Part shown: in pieces, positions 5,800-6,837 of the stretch
How the letters are laid out: the number at the start of each line of letters is the position of its first letter
How positions within the stretch are numbered: position 1 is the first letter of the stretch
Assembly (NCBI GenBank): GCA_946480585.1
Contig: CAMLKQ010000122.1
Coordinates: 1-6,837 of the forward strand
Origin: an uncultured Kangiella sp.
GTDB taxonomy: Bacteria; Pseudomonadota; Gammaproteobacteria; Enterobacterales; DSM-103792
Length of the DNA stretch: 6,837 nucleotides
Direction of reading: 5' to 3'
The notes under the pieces: generated by a model
What the model was told of the DNA's origin: nothing
What the model saw: only the letters and a program-made list of their open reading frames with translations
Database searches by the model: none
Position numbers and translations under genes: made by a program

Positions 5800-6837
5800 T
5801 CAATGGCGCAGGAAGGCCCGCATCAAGTCGATGTAATGGCCGTGATCCTTGGCGCCGCAGCTTTCGCGGGCGCTGTGCATGGCCCACATCGGCACGCCGA
5901 TATCGAGCGTGCGGATACCGAGTCGGGCGGCACTGATTGGACCGATGGTCGTTCCGCAGGACAGATCGGCGCGGTGCACGTATTTCTGCACCGGCACCTG
6001 CGCCGCTTCGGCGAGCTGCATGAACAGCGCTTCGCCGAGCGCGTTGGTGGCGTAACGCTGGCTGCTGTTGATTTTCAGTGCGACGCCGGCATTCACTTTC
6101 AGGTGATGCAAGCCGTCATAGCAATCCTGATGGCTTGGGTGCCAGGCGTGTGCCATGTCGGCGGACAGCAGCCAGCTGTTGGCGAGCAGTTTGGCGGGCG
6201 CATCGCTGTCTTTTGATTGCGCTTGCGCAATGCGTTGCAGCACCTGCTGCAGAAAATCGCCATCGGCACCATGATAACTGCCGCTGCCGACCTCTTCGTG
6301 ATCAAACAGCGCGATCAGCTGGGTGCTGGCGCCGGCCGGCGCGTTCAGCAGCGCGTCCAATGCGGCATGGCAGGAGGCGAGGTTGTCGAGCTGACGGCTG
6401 GCGATGAATTCCTGATCGCGGCCGAAATAAGCACCCGGTTGGGCGTCGTAAGCGAGCAATTCAAAACTGAGCAGATCAGCTTTGTTGCAACCAGTCGCAC
6501 TGGCCAGCCAGTCGGCAAACTGATCTTTCGCCGGTAGCGACTCCGACAGCGACGCCAGCAGCAGATTCAGCTCGCGGTGCTTGTGCAGCTTGAGGCCGTC
6601 TTCGTTGACGTTGCGGTTCAGGTGAATGGGCAGGTTTGGCAGCCGCACCAGCGCGCGGCCGCTGTCGACCAGCGCACTGCGCACGCCATCGCGGGCTTGT
6701 GCATCGCGCACCATCACCCGGCCGGCGAGCGCCAGATCGCGGTCGCTGAAGGTCGCCAGAATCGGCCCGCCGTAGACTTCGCAATTCAGCCGCAGGTAAC
6801 CGCCGTTGTCCTGCGCGCCCTGCGATTTGACCCGCAA
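5800..6837 (-). CDS. apeB: M18 family aspartyl aminopeptidase, C-terminal part (partial, continues past right edge)
   Basis: A cytoplasmic dinuclear-zinc aminopeptidase; the family removes N-terminal residues, often Asp or Glu, from peptides. The last 345 codons are present. M18 enzymes are about 430 residues, so roughly 85 N-terminal residues, including the HTDSP zinc motif, lie beyond the window. The first codon seen, TTG, is most likely an internal Leu of the usual HTDSP-x-LRVK region and not the true start. Visible family motifs, numbered within the fragment, are VYGGPILATFSDRDLALAGR (21-40), RQLDNLAS with bridging Asp141, FDHEEVGSGS with catalytic Glu181 and zinc ligand Glu182, LSADMAHAWHP with Asp227, INSSQRYATN, CGTTIGPISAARLGIRT (294-310), and MHSARESCGAKD with zinc ligand His321. 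All active-site positions in view are retained. It ends 103 bp before the kinase gene on the same strand. The gene symbol is by family similarity. Confidence 0.93.
   Translation of the reverse strand: MRVKSQGAQDNGGYLRLNCEVYGGPILATFSDRDLALAGRVMVRDAQARDGVRSALVDSGRALVRLPNLPIHLNRNVNEDGLKLHKHRELNLLLASLSESLPAKDQFADWLASATGCNKADLLSFELLAYDAQPGAYFGRDQEFIASRQLDNLASCHAALDALLNAPAGASTQLIALFDHEEVGSGSYHGADGDFLQQVLQRIAQAQSKDSDAPAKLLANSWLLSADMAHAWHPSHQDCYDGLHHLKVNAGVALKINSSQRYATNALGEALFMQLAEAAQVPVQKYVHRADLSCGTTIGPISAARLGIRTLDIGVPMWAMHSARESCGAKDHGHYIDLMRAFLRH

Overview
The window looks like chromosomal DNA from a high-GC gammaproteobacterium. The pointers are a FadE-type acyl-CoA dehydrogenase with membrane-spanning N-terminal segments, an M18 aspartyl aminopeptidase, a DUF481 outer-membrane protein and a NarL-type two-component pair. 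The genus cannot be named from the sequence alone. Base composition and codon use look even throughout. I see no tRNA, rRNA, CRISPR array, insertion sequence or attachment site.

Layout: (1) Positions 1-848, minus strand: the N-terminal third of fadE, running off the left edge. (2) Positions 849-1122: a divergent intergenic region with a weak promoter candidate for fadE that overlaps a 14-bp inverted repeat. (3) Positions 1123-2787, plus strand: a probable two-gene operon of an uncharacterised alpha/beta-hydrolase and a DUF481 outer-membrane beta-barrel protein. (4) A 27-bp convergent gap. (5) Positions 2815-5696, minus strand, read right to left: a CHASE3 histidine kinase, an overlapping NarL/LuxR response regulator, a degenerate stand-alone receiver protein, and a stand-alone receiver with a full active site. 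(6) Positions 5800-6837, minus strand: the C-terminal 345 codons of an M18 aminopeptidase, running off the right edge.

The most distinctive part is the signalling cluster. The kinase has two membrane helices flanking a CHASE3 sensor domain, so it probably senses a periplasmic or membrane cue. It should phosphorylate the NarL-type regulator, with which it shares a 4-bp start/stop overlap. Two extra receiver-only genes follow on the same strand. One keeps the phospho-acceptor Asp but lacks the conserved Lys and Thr/Ser. The other keeps the full set. Each has an RNA-hairpin candidate just upstream of its start codon, so the two may be expressed differently from the kinase/regulator pair. Their role as a phosphate sink, a competing output or a protein-interaction adaptor is inference.

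The remaining genes fit lipid catabolism (fadE), envelope function (DUF481 protein), peptide turnover (M18) and an unknown hydrolytic role.
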